Shown in pieces: positions 51,227 to 59,782 of a DNA stretch of 64,000 bases. Location: the NCBI GenBank assembly GCA_027452145.1, contig DAIDHB010000304.1:1-64000 (forward strand), read 5' to 3'. The notes beneath the pieces are model-generated. The model was not told where the DNA came from, did no database searches, and saw nothing but the letters and a program-made list of their open reading frames with translations. The stretch's first letter is position 1, and each line of letters starts with the position of its first letter. Both the position numbers and the translations under genes were made by a program. The stretch is from Planctomycetales bacterium (GTDB lineage Bacteria > Planctomycetota > Planctomycetia > Isosphaerales > Isosphaeraceae).

Positions 51227-53596
51227 ATGGCGCGACTCTCCGTCCCGGGAATTCTCGTCCTCCTGGCCCTGGCGAGTGCATCCCCTAACCTTGCACGGGC
51301 CGACGATCCGCGCGAGACGTTCTTCGAGCTGCACGTCCGCCCTGTTCTGGTCAACGACTGCTTCACCTGCCACGGCGGCAAGAAGACCGGTGGCAGTCTG
51401 GCCGTGGGATCGCGCGAGGCGCTCCTCCAGGGCGGCGACCGCGGGCCGGCGATCGTCCCCGGCGACCCGGATCGCAGCCTGCTCGTCCAGGCGATCCGCC
51501 GCACGCATGATGAGATCAAGATGCCGCCGAAGAAGCGGCTGCCCGAGCCGGCCGTCGCCGCCATCGTCCGCTGGATCGCCGACGGAGCCGTCTGGCCCAG
51601 AACTTCCGCCGTCCGGGCTACGGGAACCGCCGAATCCCCGGCGCCCCGGCACTGGGCGTTCGAGTCGGTGCGCGCCGGCGTGCCGCCGGCCGATCCGTCC
51701 GGCTGGTCCGAGACGCCGGTCGACCGCTTCCTCGCCGCGCGGCTTCATGCCGCGGGACTGAAACCCGTCGCGCGGGCCGATCGGCATACCCTGATCCGCC
51801 GGGTCACGTTCGACCTGATCGGACTGCCCCCGACGCCCGAAGAGGTCGACGCGTTCCTCGACGACAAGCGCCCCGATGCTTACACCCGCCTGGTCGACCG
51901 CCTGCTCGCCTCGCCCCATTACGGCGAGCGCTGGGGCCGGCACTGGATGGACGTCGCCCATTACGCCGACACCGCCGGTGACAATGCCGATTACCCCGTC
52001 CCCGAGTTGGTCCGCTACCGCGACTACATCATCGACGCCTTCAACCGCGACCTGCCTTATGACCAGTTCGTCCGCGAGCAACTGGCCGGCGACATCCTGG
52101 CGCGGGGCCGGTCAGGCGATGAGTATGCGAAATCCGTCGCGGCCACCGGGTTCCTCGCGCTCTCGCGGCGGTATGGCACCGGCCCGTACGAGCTCTGGCA
52201 CCTGACGCTCGAGGACACGATCGAGACCACCGGCCGCGCGTTCCTGGGCCTGACCTTGCGCTGCGCCCGCTGCCACGACCACAAGTTCGACCCGGTCAGC
52301 CAGCGCGACTACTACGCTCTTTACGGCCTGTTCGCCAGCACGAGCTTCCCCTGGGCCGGCTCGGAGGAGACCCAATCGAAGGGCTTCCCCCGGATGCGGT
52401 TTGTCCCGCTGGTCTCGCCCGAGCGGGCCGAGCCGGCGCTCCAGGCGTACCACGCTCGCCTCGCCGAGCTGGACCGCCTCATTCCGACGCTGGAATCCAC
52501 GAAGCCCAGAGATGCCGCCGCTCGCCAGAAGCTGGCATCCCTCAAGGCCGAGCAATCGCGGCTGAAGCGCACGTCGTTGCCGCCCGAGCTGCCGGGAGCC
52601 TACGCGGTGACCGAGGGCTCGCCGACCGACGTGCCGCTCCAGCGCCGGGGCGAGCCGGGCAACCCCGGCCCGGTCGTCCCGCACGGCGTGCCTCGGTTCG
52701 CGTTCCTCGCCGGCCCCGCCCCGCCGCCGACGGCGTCCGGCAGCAGCGGGCGGCTCGAGCTGGCGCGGTGGTTGACGGACCCGGCTCACCCGCTGACGGC
52801 CCGGGTGATGGTCAACCGGATCTGTCAGGGGCACTTCGGTCGCGGGATCGTCGCCACGCCGTCGAACCTGGGCATCCGCGGCGAGCCGCCCAGCCATCCC
52901 GAGCTGCTCGATTACCTGGCGGCGCGCTTCGTCGCGTCGGGCTGGTCGGTCAAGGCGATGCACCGCGAGATCGTCCTGTCGTCGGCCTATCAGCTCGGTA
53001 GCGCTGACGACCCGAGGGCCGACGCGATCGACCCCGACGACCGCCTGCTCTGGCGGTTCCCGCGCCGTCGCCTCGACGCCGAATCGCTCCGCGACGCGAT
53101 GCTCGCCGTCTCGGGCCGGCTCGACCCGTCCCGGCCCGGCCGGCACCCGTTCCCACCGATCGAGGACTGGCACTGGACCCAGCACGACGCATTCAAGACC
53201 GTGTATGCCTCGAACCACCGCAGCGTCTACCTGATGACCCAGCGCCTGGTGAAGCACCCGTTCCTGTCGCTCTTCGACGGGCCCGACACGAACACCTCGA
53301 CCGACGTCCGCGGCCGGTCAACCGTGCCGCTCCAGGCGCTCTGGTTCCTGAACAATCCGTTCGTCGACGACTGCGCCTCCGGCCTCGCGGGCCGGATGAT
53401 GGCCGCCGCCGCGGACCCGGCCGGGCGCATCCGCGCCGGCTATCGGCTGGCCTGGGGCCGCGCGCCCAATCCGGCCGAGCTCGATCGGGCGCTCCGCTAC
53501 ATCCGCGAGGCCGGCGCAGTGGTCACCGAGCGCGACGTCTGGATCAGCCTGGCCCGCGTGCTGATGACCGCCAACGAGTTCCTCCATGTCGACTGA
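51227..53596 (+). CDS. PSCyt1/DUF1549/DUF1553 domain protein
   Basis: A 789-aa exported protein with a signal peptide (MARLSVPGILVLLALASASP, cleavage near A-R-A at residue 25). CFTCH at residues 45-49 marks the PSCyt1 heme part. DUF1549 follows (RFLAARLHAAGLKPVARADRHTL, LPPTPEEVDAFL, RHWMDVAHYADTAGD) and includes CARCHDHKFDP, and DUF1553 forms the C-terminus (ARVMVNRICQGHFGRGIV, RSVYLMTQRL, LQALWFLNNPFV). Shorter than the copy at 35081, which has an extra beta-rich insert. It is followed 139 nt later by its DUF1501 partner. Biochemical role not established. Confidence 0.9.
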   Translation: MARLSVPGILVLLALASASPNLARADDPRETFFELHVRPVLVNDCFTCHGGKKTGGSLAVGSREALLQGGDRGPAIVPGDPDRSLLVQAIRRTHDEIKMPPKKRLPEPAVAAIVRWIADGAVWPRTSAVRATGTAESPAPRHWAFESVRAGVPPADPSGWSETPVDRFLAARLHAAGLKPVARADRHTLIRRVTFDLIGLPPTPEEVDAFLDDKRPDAYTRLVDRLLASPHYGERWGRHWMDVAHYADTAGDNADYPVPELVRYRDYIIDAFNRDLPYDQFVREQLAGDILARGRSGDEYAKSVAATGFLALSRRYGTGPYELWHLTLEDTIETTGRAFLGLTLRCARCHDHKFDPVSQRDYYALYGLFASTSFPWAGSEETQSKGFPRMRFVPLVSPERAEPALQAYHARLAELDRLIPTLESTKPRDAAARQKLASLKAEQSRLKRTSLPPELPGAYAVTEGSPTDVPLQRRGEPGNPGPVVPHGVPRFAFLAGPAPPPTASGSSGRLELARWLTDPAHPLTARVMVNRICQGHFGRGIVATPSNLGIRGEPPSHPELLDYLAARFVASGWSVKAMHREIVLSSAYQLGSADDPRADAIDPDDRLLWRFPRRRLDAESLRDAMLAVSGRLDPSRPGRHPFPPIEDWHWTQHDAFKTVYASNHRSVYLMTQRLVKHPFLSLFDGPDTNTSTDVRGRSTVPLQALWFLNNPFVDDCASGLAGRMMAAAADPAGRIRAGYRLAWGRAPNPAELDRALRYIREAGAVVTERDVWISLARVLMTANEFLHVD

Positions 53597-53653
53597 AAGA
53601 CTGTCCCACGATCGGGAGCGCGAGGCTCCTGCCGAGCCTGAGAGGCCGGCTCG

Positions 53654-53686
53654 CCGGGAGGCTCGCCCTCCCGGGGAAAACCCCGG
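53654..53686. repeat. Two overlapping hairpins between PSD1 and DUF1501 genes
   Basis: CCGGGAGG (53654-53661) pairs with CCTCCCGG (53667-53674) over a 5-nt loop; CCGGGG (53671-53676) pairs with CCCCGG (53681-53686) over AAAA. They share bases 53671-53674, so only one can form at a time. No T-tract follows. REP-like or an mRNA element. Confidence 0.75.
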
Positions 53687-53735
53687 CGTAATCGACTCTG
53701 ATGCACCGATCACCCCCGATTGAAGGTCCACCACC

Positions 53736-55157
53736 ATGATCGACGAGAAGCGGATCGGGCGGCGGTCGTTCCTGAGGTCCACGGCGGCCGCGGCCGCGAT
53801 GGGACTGGGCGCGGGCGCCGGCACAGGCGCGGGCTATCCCGTCCTGGCGTGGGCCGCCGAGCAGAACGGCGCCGCACTGGTTGCCCCGGCGCGGACCCAC
53901 CACGAGCCGAAGGCCGACAGCCTGGTGATCGTGTTTCTCACCGGCGGGTTTTCGCATGTCGATACATTTGACTACAAGCCGGCGCTGGCCCGGTATCACA
54001 ACAGGCCGGTGCCCGCATTCGGCCTGCGTCCCGACGAGACGCACGAACGGCCGCTGATGGCGTCACCGTTCCGCTTCCGCCCGCACGGCGAGTCGGGCCT
54101 GATGGTCAGCGAGCTGTTCCCGAACCTGGGTGCGATGGCCGACCGACTCTGCGTGATCCGCTCGCTGCACACGGATATCGTCGAGCATTTCCAGGCGGTC
54201 CTGGCGATGCACACCGGCTCGGCCACGGTGCCGATGCCGAGCATCGGCGCGTGGCTGAGCTACGGCCTGGGCACACGCAACCCAAATCTGCCGGCGTACG
54301 TCGTGCTCTGCGAGCGCCTGCCATACGCCGGGACGCAGGTCTGGGACAGCAGCTTCCTGCCCGCGGTGCATCAGGGAGTGCGGATCATCCCCGGCCGCGA
54401 GCCGATCCCCGACCTGTCGCCCGCGCCCCGGCCGGCAAAACTGGCCGAGCTCGAGCGGATCATGCTTCAGGATGTCAATGCCGCCCACGCCTCGCGTCGG
54501 CCCGGCGACGCGGCGCTCCGCGCGCGTTCGGCCACCTTCGACGTCGCCCGGGGCCTGATGCGCGAGGCGCCCGAGGCGCTCGACGTCGCCCGGGAGTCGC
54601 GCGCCACGCGGGATGCCTACGGGATCGTCGACGACAACCCGGCGTCGTTCCCGCGTCAGTGCCTGGTCGCCCGCCGGCTGATCGAGCGGGGCGTCCGGGT
54701 TGTCGAGCTGATCGACACCGGATCCAACAACAACTGGGACGCGCATGGCGACATGGGCGAGCACCGCCCCAGGGCACAGCGGGTCGACCGGGCGATTGCC
54801 GCCATGCTGCGCGACCTCGACCAGCGCGGCCTGCTGGGCCGGACGCTTGTGGCGATCTGCACCGAGTTCGGCCGCACCCCGTGGACCGACTCGCCCGGCA
54901 CGAAGGGGCGCAACCACTACGCGAAGGCGTTCTCGGTAGTGCTCGCCGGCGCCGGCGTGAAGGGGGGCCTCGCGCACGGCGAGACCGACGAGTTCGGCAT
55001 CGGGATCGTCCGCGATCCGGTCCATGTTCACGACTACCACGCGACGATCCTGCATCTCATGGGGGTCGACCACACGCGGCTCGTCTATCGCTACGCCGGC
55101 CGCGACTTCCGCCTGACCGACGTCGATGGCAAGGTCGTGACGCCGGTGCTGTCCTGA
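53736..55157 (+). CDS. DUF1501 family protein with Tat signal
   Basis: A 473-aa exported protein. The N-terminus is MIDEKRIGRRSFLRSTAAAAA with a twin arginine at 9-10. The core reads LVIVFLTGGFSHVDTFDYKP, MASPFRFRPHGESGLMVSELFPN, ATICTEFGRTPW-type and [32 protein letters not shown] at the end, matching DUF1501. It follows the PSD1 gene by 139 nt on the same strand, the usual planctomycete order. This set has no DUF4058 gene, unlike the operon at 32-38 kb. Confidence 0.9.
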   Translation: MIDEKRIGRRSFLRSTAAAAAMGLGAGAGTGAGYPVLAWAAEQNGAALVAPARTHHEPKADSLVIVFLTGGFSHVDTFDYKPALARYHNRPVPAFGLRPDETHERPLMASPFRFRPHGESGLMVSELFPNLGAMADRLCVIRSLHTDIVEHFQAVLAMHTGSATVPMPSIGAWLSYGLGTRNPNLPAYVVLCERLPYAGTQVWDSSFLPAVHQGVRIIPGREPIPDLSPAPRPAKLAELERIMLQDVNAAHASRRPGDAALRARSATFDVARGLMREAPEALDVARESRATRDAYGIVDDNPASFPRQCLVARRLIERGVRVVELIDTGSNNNWDAHGDMGEHRPRAQRVDRAIAAMLRDLDQRGLLGRTLVAICTEFGRTPWTDSPGTKGRNHYAKAFSVVLAGAGVKGGLAHGETDEFGIGIVRDPVHVHDYHATILHLMGVDHTRLVYRYAGRDFRLTDVDGKVVTPVLS

Positions 55158-55295
55158 GCCGATCCGCCGCGCCGATGTCGGCGAGCTGCGATCCGATCGG
55201 GGCGGGCCTTTGCCCTGGCCCCTATGATGACCACAATGAGAGATAGACGACCGGATCGACCGATCGTTGGCCGTCCGGTCGAATTCCGGAAGTGA

Positions 55296-55373
55296 ACCAC
55301 GGATGACACGAAGAGCACGAATGGGAGACGATCGGTCTCGATCTTGATTCGTGGCCTTCGTGCAATTCGTGGT
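55296..55373. repeat. Imperfect 27-nt inverted repeat
   Basis: Arms at 55296-55322 and 55347-55373 match with five mismatches; the loop holds a further GAGAC/GTCTC dyad. The ACCACGGATGACACGAAG-type wording is familiar from intergenic repeats in several phyla, especially Planctomycetes and Verrucomicrobia; that recollection was not checked. It lies between the DUF1501 gene and the response regulator gene. Confidence 0.8.
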
Positions 55374-55440
55374 CGAGATTCGGCTCTCCAATCGTCTGCG
55401 GCTAACGGTTTCTCCCGACAGCCTGGGATGTGGGCCGACC

Positions 55441-56793
55441 ATGCGAATCCTCATCGTTGACGACGAGCTGAACATCCGGAAGACGCTGCGGGTCGCCCTC
55501 GAGTCGACGGGGCACGCGGTCGAGGAGGCCGCGGGCGCCGGGGACGCCGCCCGGCTGGTTGACCGGGATCGGTTCGACCTGGCGCTCGTCGACCTGCGGC
55601 TGGGGACAACCTCGGGGCTGGACGTGCTCGGCGCGATCCTGCGGAAGTCGCCGCGGACGGCCGTCGTGATCATCACGGCGCACGGGACGATCGACAATGC
55701 GGTCGAGGCGATGCGCCTGGGCGCGTTCGACTACCTGGCCAAGCCGTTCACGCCGGCGCAGATCCGCGCGGTCCTCGATCGGGCCGCGCGGTTCCGTGAC
55801 CTCCAGACTCGCGTGGACGACCTGGAAGGCCAGCTCTCGCTCGAGGTCCCCGAGATCTCGATGGAGAGCGACGATCCGCAGGTGCAGGCGATCCTCGATC
55901 AGGGGCGCCGGGTGGCTGAAACCGGCGTCGTGGTATTAATCCGAGGCGAGAGCGGCACCGGCAAGGGGGTCCTCGCGCGGGCGATCCACGCCTGGAGCCG
56001 CCGGGCCCGGGGGCCGTTCGTCACCGTCAGTTGCCCCAGCCTGAGCGCCGAGCTGCTCGAAAGCGAGCTGTTCGGCCACGCCAGGGGCGCCTTCACCGGC
56101 GCGGTGGCCGACGCCGACGGCAAGGTCGCGGTCGCCGAGGGGGGCACGCTGTTCCTCGACGAGATCGGCGACCTGCCGATGCCGCTCCAGCCCAAGCTGC
56201 TGCGCTTCCTCCAGGAGCGCCGATATGAGCGCGTGGGCGAGGCCCGCCCGCGCGCGGCCGACGTCCGCCTGGTCGCGGCCACCAACCGCGACCTCGACGA
56301 GGCCGTCGCCGCCGGGCAGTTCCGCGAGGACCTGTTGTTCCGCCTCAACGTCGTCGAGCTGGTCATGCCGTCGCTGCGCGCCCGCTCCGACCGGCTGGCG
56401 CTGGCCGACCACATGCTCGCCTTCTTCGCCCGGCAGATGGGCAAGTCCATCGAGGGCTTCACGCCCGAGGCGCGCGAGGCCCTGCTGCGCTACACGTGGC
56501 CGGGCAACCTGCGCGAGCTCCGCAATGCCATGGAGCGCGCCGCCATCTTCGCCGCCGGTCCGCTTGTCGACACCGCCGACCTCCCCGGCCGCGTCGTCGC
56601 CGGAGGGTTCCAGGCGAGGCCGGGCTCGCCCGCTGACGCGATGCACGTCGGCGATCCGGTAAGCCTCGACCGGCTCGAGGCCGAGCACATCCGGCTGATC
56701 CTTGCCCGCACATCCAGCCGCGAGGACGCCGCCCGCATCCTGGGCATCGACCCCAGCACCCTCTACCGCAAGCGCAAGCAGCTCGGGCTGTGA
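55441..56793 (+). CDS. Sigma-54-dependent response regulator (AlgB/NtrC-like)
   Basis: A 450-aa transcriptional activator. The receiver domain has phosphoacceptor D51 (LALVDLRLG) and KPF at 101-103. The AAA+ domain carries GESGTGKG (Walker A, 169-176), GAFTGA (216-221), the loop that contacts sigma-54, [10 protein letters not shown] (Walker B), and AATNRDLD. The C-terminal Fis-like helix-turn-helix reads [23 protein letters not shown]. The layout matches AlgB, the partner of KinB. ATG 55441 starts at the receiver ([10 protein letters not shown]). A KinB-like kinase lies 224 nt downstream. Its target promoter is not clear: no perfect -24/-12 site was found nearby. Confidence 0.92.
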   Translation: MRILIVDDELNIRKTLRVALESTGHAVEEAAGAGDAARLVDRDRFDLALVDLRLGTTSGLDVLGAILRKSPRTAVVIITAHGTIDNAVEAMRLGAFDYLAKPFTPAQIRAVLDRAARFRDLQTRVDDLEGQLSLEVPEISMESDDPQVQAILDQGRRVAETGVVVLIRGESGTGKGVLARAIHAWSRRARGPFVTVSCPSLSAELLESELFGHARGAFTGAVADADGKVAVAEGGTLFLDEIGDLPMPLQPKLLRFLQERRYERVGEARPRAADVRLVAATNRDLDEAVAAGQFREDLLFRLNVVELVMPSLRARSDRLALADHMLAFFARQMGKSIEGFTPEAREALLRYTWPGNLRELRNAMERAAIFAAGPLVDTADLPGRVVAGGFQARPGSPADAMHVGDPVSLDRLEAEHIRLILARTSSREDAARILGIDPSTLYRKRKQLGL

Positions 56794-57017
56794 GAGAGGT
56801 CGCCCGATCCTGACATGTACCGTCCGCGAATCATGCAAATCGCAAGGGCCGCGGGGCGTGGCCTTGCAACTTGCCCGATCCGCCGGACGCCAGCACCATG
56901 AGGCCGCGTGACAGGCCGCGTCGCATGTCGAACGCGGAGAGCAACTTGAGCCGGAACCTCGGATCTCCGGCCGCCCGGCACGCCGATCGCTGATGTCCCT
57001 GTTGAGGACAAATTCCG

Positions 57018-58904
57018 GTGAAAACGCTGCGCACGAAGTTACTGATCGGACTGTTGCCGACGCTGGCGATCCTGGTCGCGCTTGGCCTCTGGGCGATCGT
57101 GATGTTCTACCGCCTGGGCGGCAACATCGACGTCATCCTGCGCGAGAACTACCGCAGCGTGCTGGCGGCCCAGGGGATGAAGGAGGCGCTCGAGCGGATG
57201 GACTCGGGCCTGCTGTTCGCCGTGGGCGGTCGCGATGGACGGGGTCGCGAGCAGTTTGATCAATACCGGCCGCGGTTCGAGCAGCACCTGCGGACCGAGC
57301 AGGGGAACATCACGCTCCCGGGCGAGCAGCAGCTCGCCGACGACCTAGACAGGCTCCATCGCCTCTACCTGGCCGCGGCCGACCACTTCTTCGCGCTGCC
57401 GCCGCAGCAGGACGAGCGGCGGGCGCAGGTCTACTTCGACGAGCTGCTGCCAACCTTCGAGCAGATCCGCGATCGGGCCGACCAGGTGCTCACGCTCAAC
57501 CAGGATAACATGACCGCGATGGACCGCCGCGCGCGGGAGTTCGCCTCGCACTCGATCCGGCTGATGGTGCTCGCGCTACTCGGCGCGATCACGATGGCAG
57601 TGGCCGTCGCGCTCTTCGTCAGTCGGTCGATCCGCCGGCCCATCCAGGCGGTCACCGACGCGGCGCGGGCCCTGGCGCGGGGCCAGCTCGACCAGGTCGT
57701 GCCGGCGGCCACGCGCGACGAGCTGGGCGACCTGGCGGTGGCGTTCAACCAGATGGCGCGCACGATCCGCGAGTACCGCCAGGCCGGCACGGCGCGGCTC
57801 CTGCGAGCCCAGCGGACGGCGCAGGCGACGATCGACTCGTTCCCGGATCCCGTGGTCGTGGTCGACACGCTCGGCCGGGTCGAGCAGGCCAACCCGGCGG
57901 CGCGCCGGCTGCTGGGCGTCGTCCCGGCTGCCGAGCCGCCCGTCCCGTGGCACCCGGCACCCCCGCTGAAGTCGCTCGTCGCCGACGTCCTCGCCGGCCG
58001 CGGCGATCACCTGCCTGTATCGCTCGAGCAGGCCGTCCCCCTGCCGAGTACCGGCCAGGAACGCTACTTCCTCCCCCGCGTGGTGGCGATCCGCGACGGC
58101 AACGACGAGCCGATCGGCGCCGCCGTCAACCTGGTCGACGTCACCAAGTTCCACCTGCTCGACCGGCTCAAGAGCGACATGGTCGCCACCGTCAGCCACG
58201 AGCTGAAGACCCCGCTGACCAGCGTGCAGATGGCCGTCCACCTGCTGCTCGAGGAGGTCGTCGGCCCGCTGACGCCCAAGCAGCTCGAGTTGCTGCTCGC
58301 CGCCCGCCAGGATGCCGACCGCATCCTGGCCATGATCAACGACCTGCTCGACCTGACGCGGATCGAGCAGGGCCGCGTCAAGCTGGACCTCGAGTCCGTC
58401 GCCGCCGACGAGCTGATCGGCGAGGCCGTCGCGCGGATGCAGCACCAGGCCGCCGACGCCGGCATCCGGCTCGAGGCGTCCCCGGGCGGCCACGACCTGG
58501 GCCTCCAGGTCGACCGCGACCGGATCGACCACGTCTTCGACAACCTGGTTCAGAACGCGATCCAGCACACGCCGCGCGGCGGCACGGTCCGCCTGGCGGC
58601 CCGGCGAGAGGGAGACAGCGTGCGGATCCAGGTCAGCGACACCGGCCGGGGCATCCCTCGCGAGCATTTGCCCCGGCTGTTCGAGAGGTTCTACCGCATC
58701 CCCGGCGCCAGCCGGACCGGCGGCGCCGGGCTCGGCCTGGCGATCGTCCGCGAGATCGTCACCGCGCACGGCGGCCGGGTCGAGGTGGACAGCCAGCCCG
58801 GCAAGGGGACGACCTTCACCGTCTCGCTCCCCGCCAGCCCCGACCCGCACGATCCGTCTCCAACCCAGGGCCAGTTGCCATGTGTGCCGACAAGTGCATC
58901 CTGA
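57018..58904 (+). CDS. Membrane sensor histidine kinase (KinB-like)
   Basis: A 628-aa sensor. Two transmembrane helices (about 8-31 and 181-203) flank a helical outside domain of about 150 residues. A HAMP domain (about 201-253), a PAS domain (about 268-380) and HisKA with VSHELKTPL (H394) follow, then a GHKL ATPase (DRIDHVFDNLVQNAIQHTPR, DTGRGIP, GGAGLGLAIVREIV, GKGTTFTV). This is the KinB layout. The GTG at 57018 has GAGGA 9 nt upstream. It should phosphorylate the AlgB-like regulator before it and possibly the second regulator that overlaps its 3' end by 25 nt. The stimulus is unknown; kdp genes follow. Confidence 0.9.
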   Translation: MKTLRTKLLIGLLPTLAILVALGLWAIVMFYRLGGNIDVILRENYRSVLAAQGMKEALERMDSGLLFAVGGRDGRGREQFDQYRPRFEQHLRTEQGNITLPGEQQLADDLDRLHRLYLAAADHFFALPPQQDERRAQVYFDELLPTFEQIRDRADQVLTLNQDNMTAMDRRAREFASHSIRLMVLALLGAITMAVAVALFVSRSIRRPIQAVTDAARALARGQLDQVVPAATRDELGDLAVAFNQMARTIREYRQAGTARLLRAQRTAQATIDSFPDPVVVVDTLGRVEQANPAARRLLGVVPAAEPPVPWHPAPPLKSLVADVLAGRGDHLPVSLEQAVPLPSTGQERYFLPRVVAIRDGNDEPIGAAVNLVDVTKFHLLDRLKSDMVATVSHELKTPLTSVQMAVHLLLEEVVGPLTPKQLELLLAARQDADRILAMINDLLDLTRIEQGRVKLDLESVAADELIGEAVARMQHQAADAGIRLEASPGGHDLGLQVDRDRIDHVFDNLVQNAIQHTPRGGTVRLAARREGDSVRIQVSDTGRGIPREHLPRLFERFYRIPGASRTGGAGLGLAIVREIVTAHGGRVEVDSQPGKGTTFTVSLPASPDPHDPSPTQGQLPCVPTSAS

Positions 58905-59506
58905 TCGTCGACGACGAGCCGAACGTCCGGCTGATGCTGCGCACGGCGCTCGAGTCGTCCGGCTACACGGTCGCCGAGGCGGTCGACGGCCTGGCGGCCC
59001 TCGAGCGGCTCGGCGCCGAAACTGGCGCCTTCGCGCTCATCGTGCTGGACCTGCGCATGCCGAGGCTCGACGGCATGGAGACCCTCCGCCGCATCCGCGA
59101 GCGCCGCGACCCCACGCCCGTCGTGATGCTCACCGCGCACGGCAGCGTCCCCGACGCCGTGGCCGCGATGAAGCTGGGCGCCATCGACTTCCTCGCCAAG
59201 CCGGTCACGCCCGGTCAGCTCCGTGCCGTCGTCGCCGAGGTTGTCGCTCGCAACGCCGAGGCCCCCGCGGACGCGCCGGCCCCCGCCGCGCCCGAGGGTC
59301 GGCCGTCGTTCGCCTTCGAGCTCGCCCGCGCCAGGCGCGCCATCAACCGCGGGAACTTCATCGAGGCCGAGAGCCTCCTTCGCGAGATCCTCGACAACGA
59401 CCCGGAAGCGCAGGAGGCCCGCGCCCTGTTCGACCGGCTCAATACCCTCAAGGAGCGCGAGGGCCACGGCTCGTTCCGGATGCTCCGCGAGTGGTTCCCC
59501 GGATGA
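58880..59506 (+). CDS. Single-receiver response regulator with TPR-like C-terminal region
   Basis: A 208-aa regulator beginning MCADKCILIVDDEPNVRLML. The receiver has phosphoacceptor D57 (LIVLDLRMP), T in VVMLTAHGS and FLAKPVTPGQ. There is no DNA-binding domain; residues of about 145-205 are helical and TPR-like (RAINRGNFIEAESLLREILDN). It could titrate phosphate from the kinase or signal through protein contacts. The start lies within the 3' end of the kinase gene (25-nt overlap); translation is probably coupled. It ends 39 nt before the small kdp-linked gene. Confidence 0.85.
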   Translation: MCADKCILIVDDEPNVRLMLRTALESSGYTVAEAVDGLAALERLGAETGAFALIVLDLRMPRLDGMETLRRIRERRDPTPVVMLTAHGSVPDAVAAMKLGAIDFLAKPVTPGQLRAVVAEVVARNAEAPADAPAPAAPEGRPSFAFELARARRAINRGNFIEAESLLREILDNDPEAQEARALFDRLNTLKEREGHGSFRMLREWFPG

Positions 59507-59545
59507 CCGGCTCGCACCGTCCAGGCCAATGGAAAGGACCGTCGC

Positions 59546-59629
59546 ATGATGTCGCTCGTCACGCTCGTCATCGGAATGACACTTTTCGGACTCTTCTACG
59601 CGATGGTGATCGGCTGCGATCGCCTCTGA
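59546..59629 (+). CDS. Small membrane peptide upstream of kdpF
   Basis: A 27-aa peptide, MMSLVTLVIGMTLFGLFYAM followed by VIGCDRL: one membrane helix and a short Cys-Asp-Arg-Leu tail. GGAAAGGA lies just upstream, so translation is plausible. Peptides of this shape, with a similar CDRL ending, are recalled from other kdp operons, ahead of kdpF. It is 39 nt after the regulator and 22 nt before kdpF. Function is unknown; it may be an additional small Kdp subunit. Confidence 0.6.
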   Translation: MMSLVTLVIGMTLFGLFYAMVIGCDRL

Positions 59630-59651
59630 CATCGATCAATCGGAGTCTCGC

Positions 59652-59732
59652 ATGATCTACCTGACCGGGCTGCTGACCGTCGCCGCCCTCGTGTACCTCG
59701 GATACGTGATGATCCGCCCCGAGCGGTTCTGA
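59652..59732 (+). CDS. kdpF: K+-transporting ATPase small subunit KdpF
   Basis: A 26-aa, single-helix peptide, MIYLTGLLTVAALVYLGYVM plus IRPERF. The IRPERF ending is the hallmark of KdpF, which stabilises the KdpABC complex in the membrane. GGAG lies upstream of the ATG, and kdpA follows 50 nt later. Too short for most gene finders, but position and ending make the call firm. Confidence 0.88.
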   Translation: MIYLTGLLTVAALVYLGYVMIRPERF

Positions 59733-59782
59733 ACCCGTCTCGCTCTCGCTCTCGCTCTCGACCTGGACTGGAGGCCGTCAAA

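Noticed and set aside
56860-56885. Sigma-54 promoter (TGGCCTTGCAACTTGC) upstream of the kinase
   Set aside because: The GG to GC spacing is 11 nt instead of 10 and the -24 element is weak.
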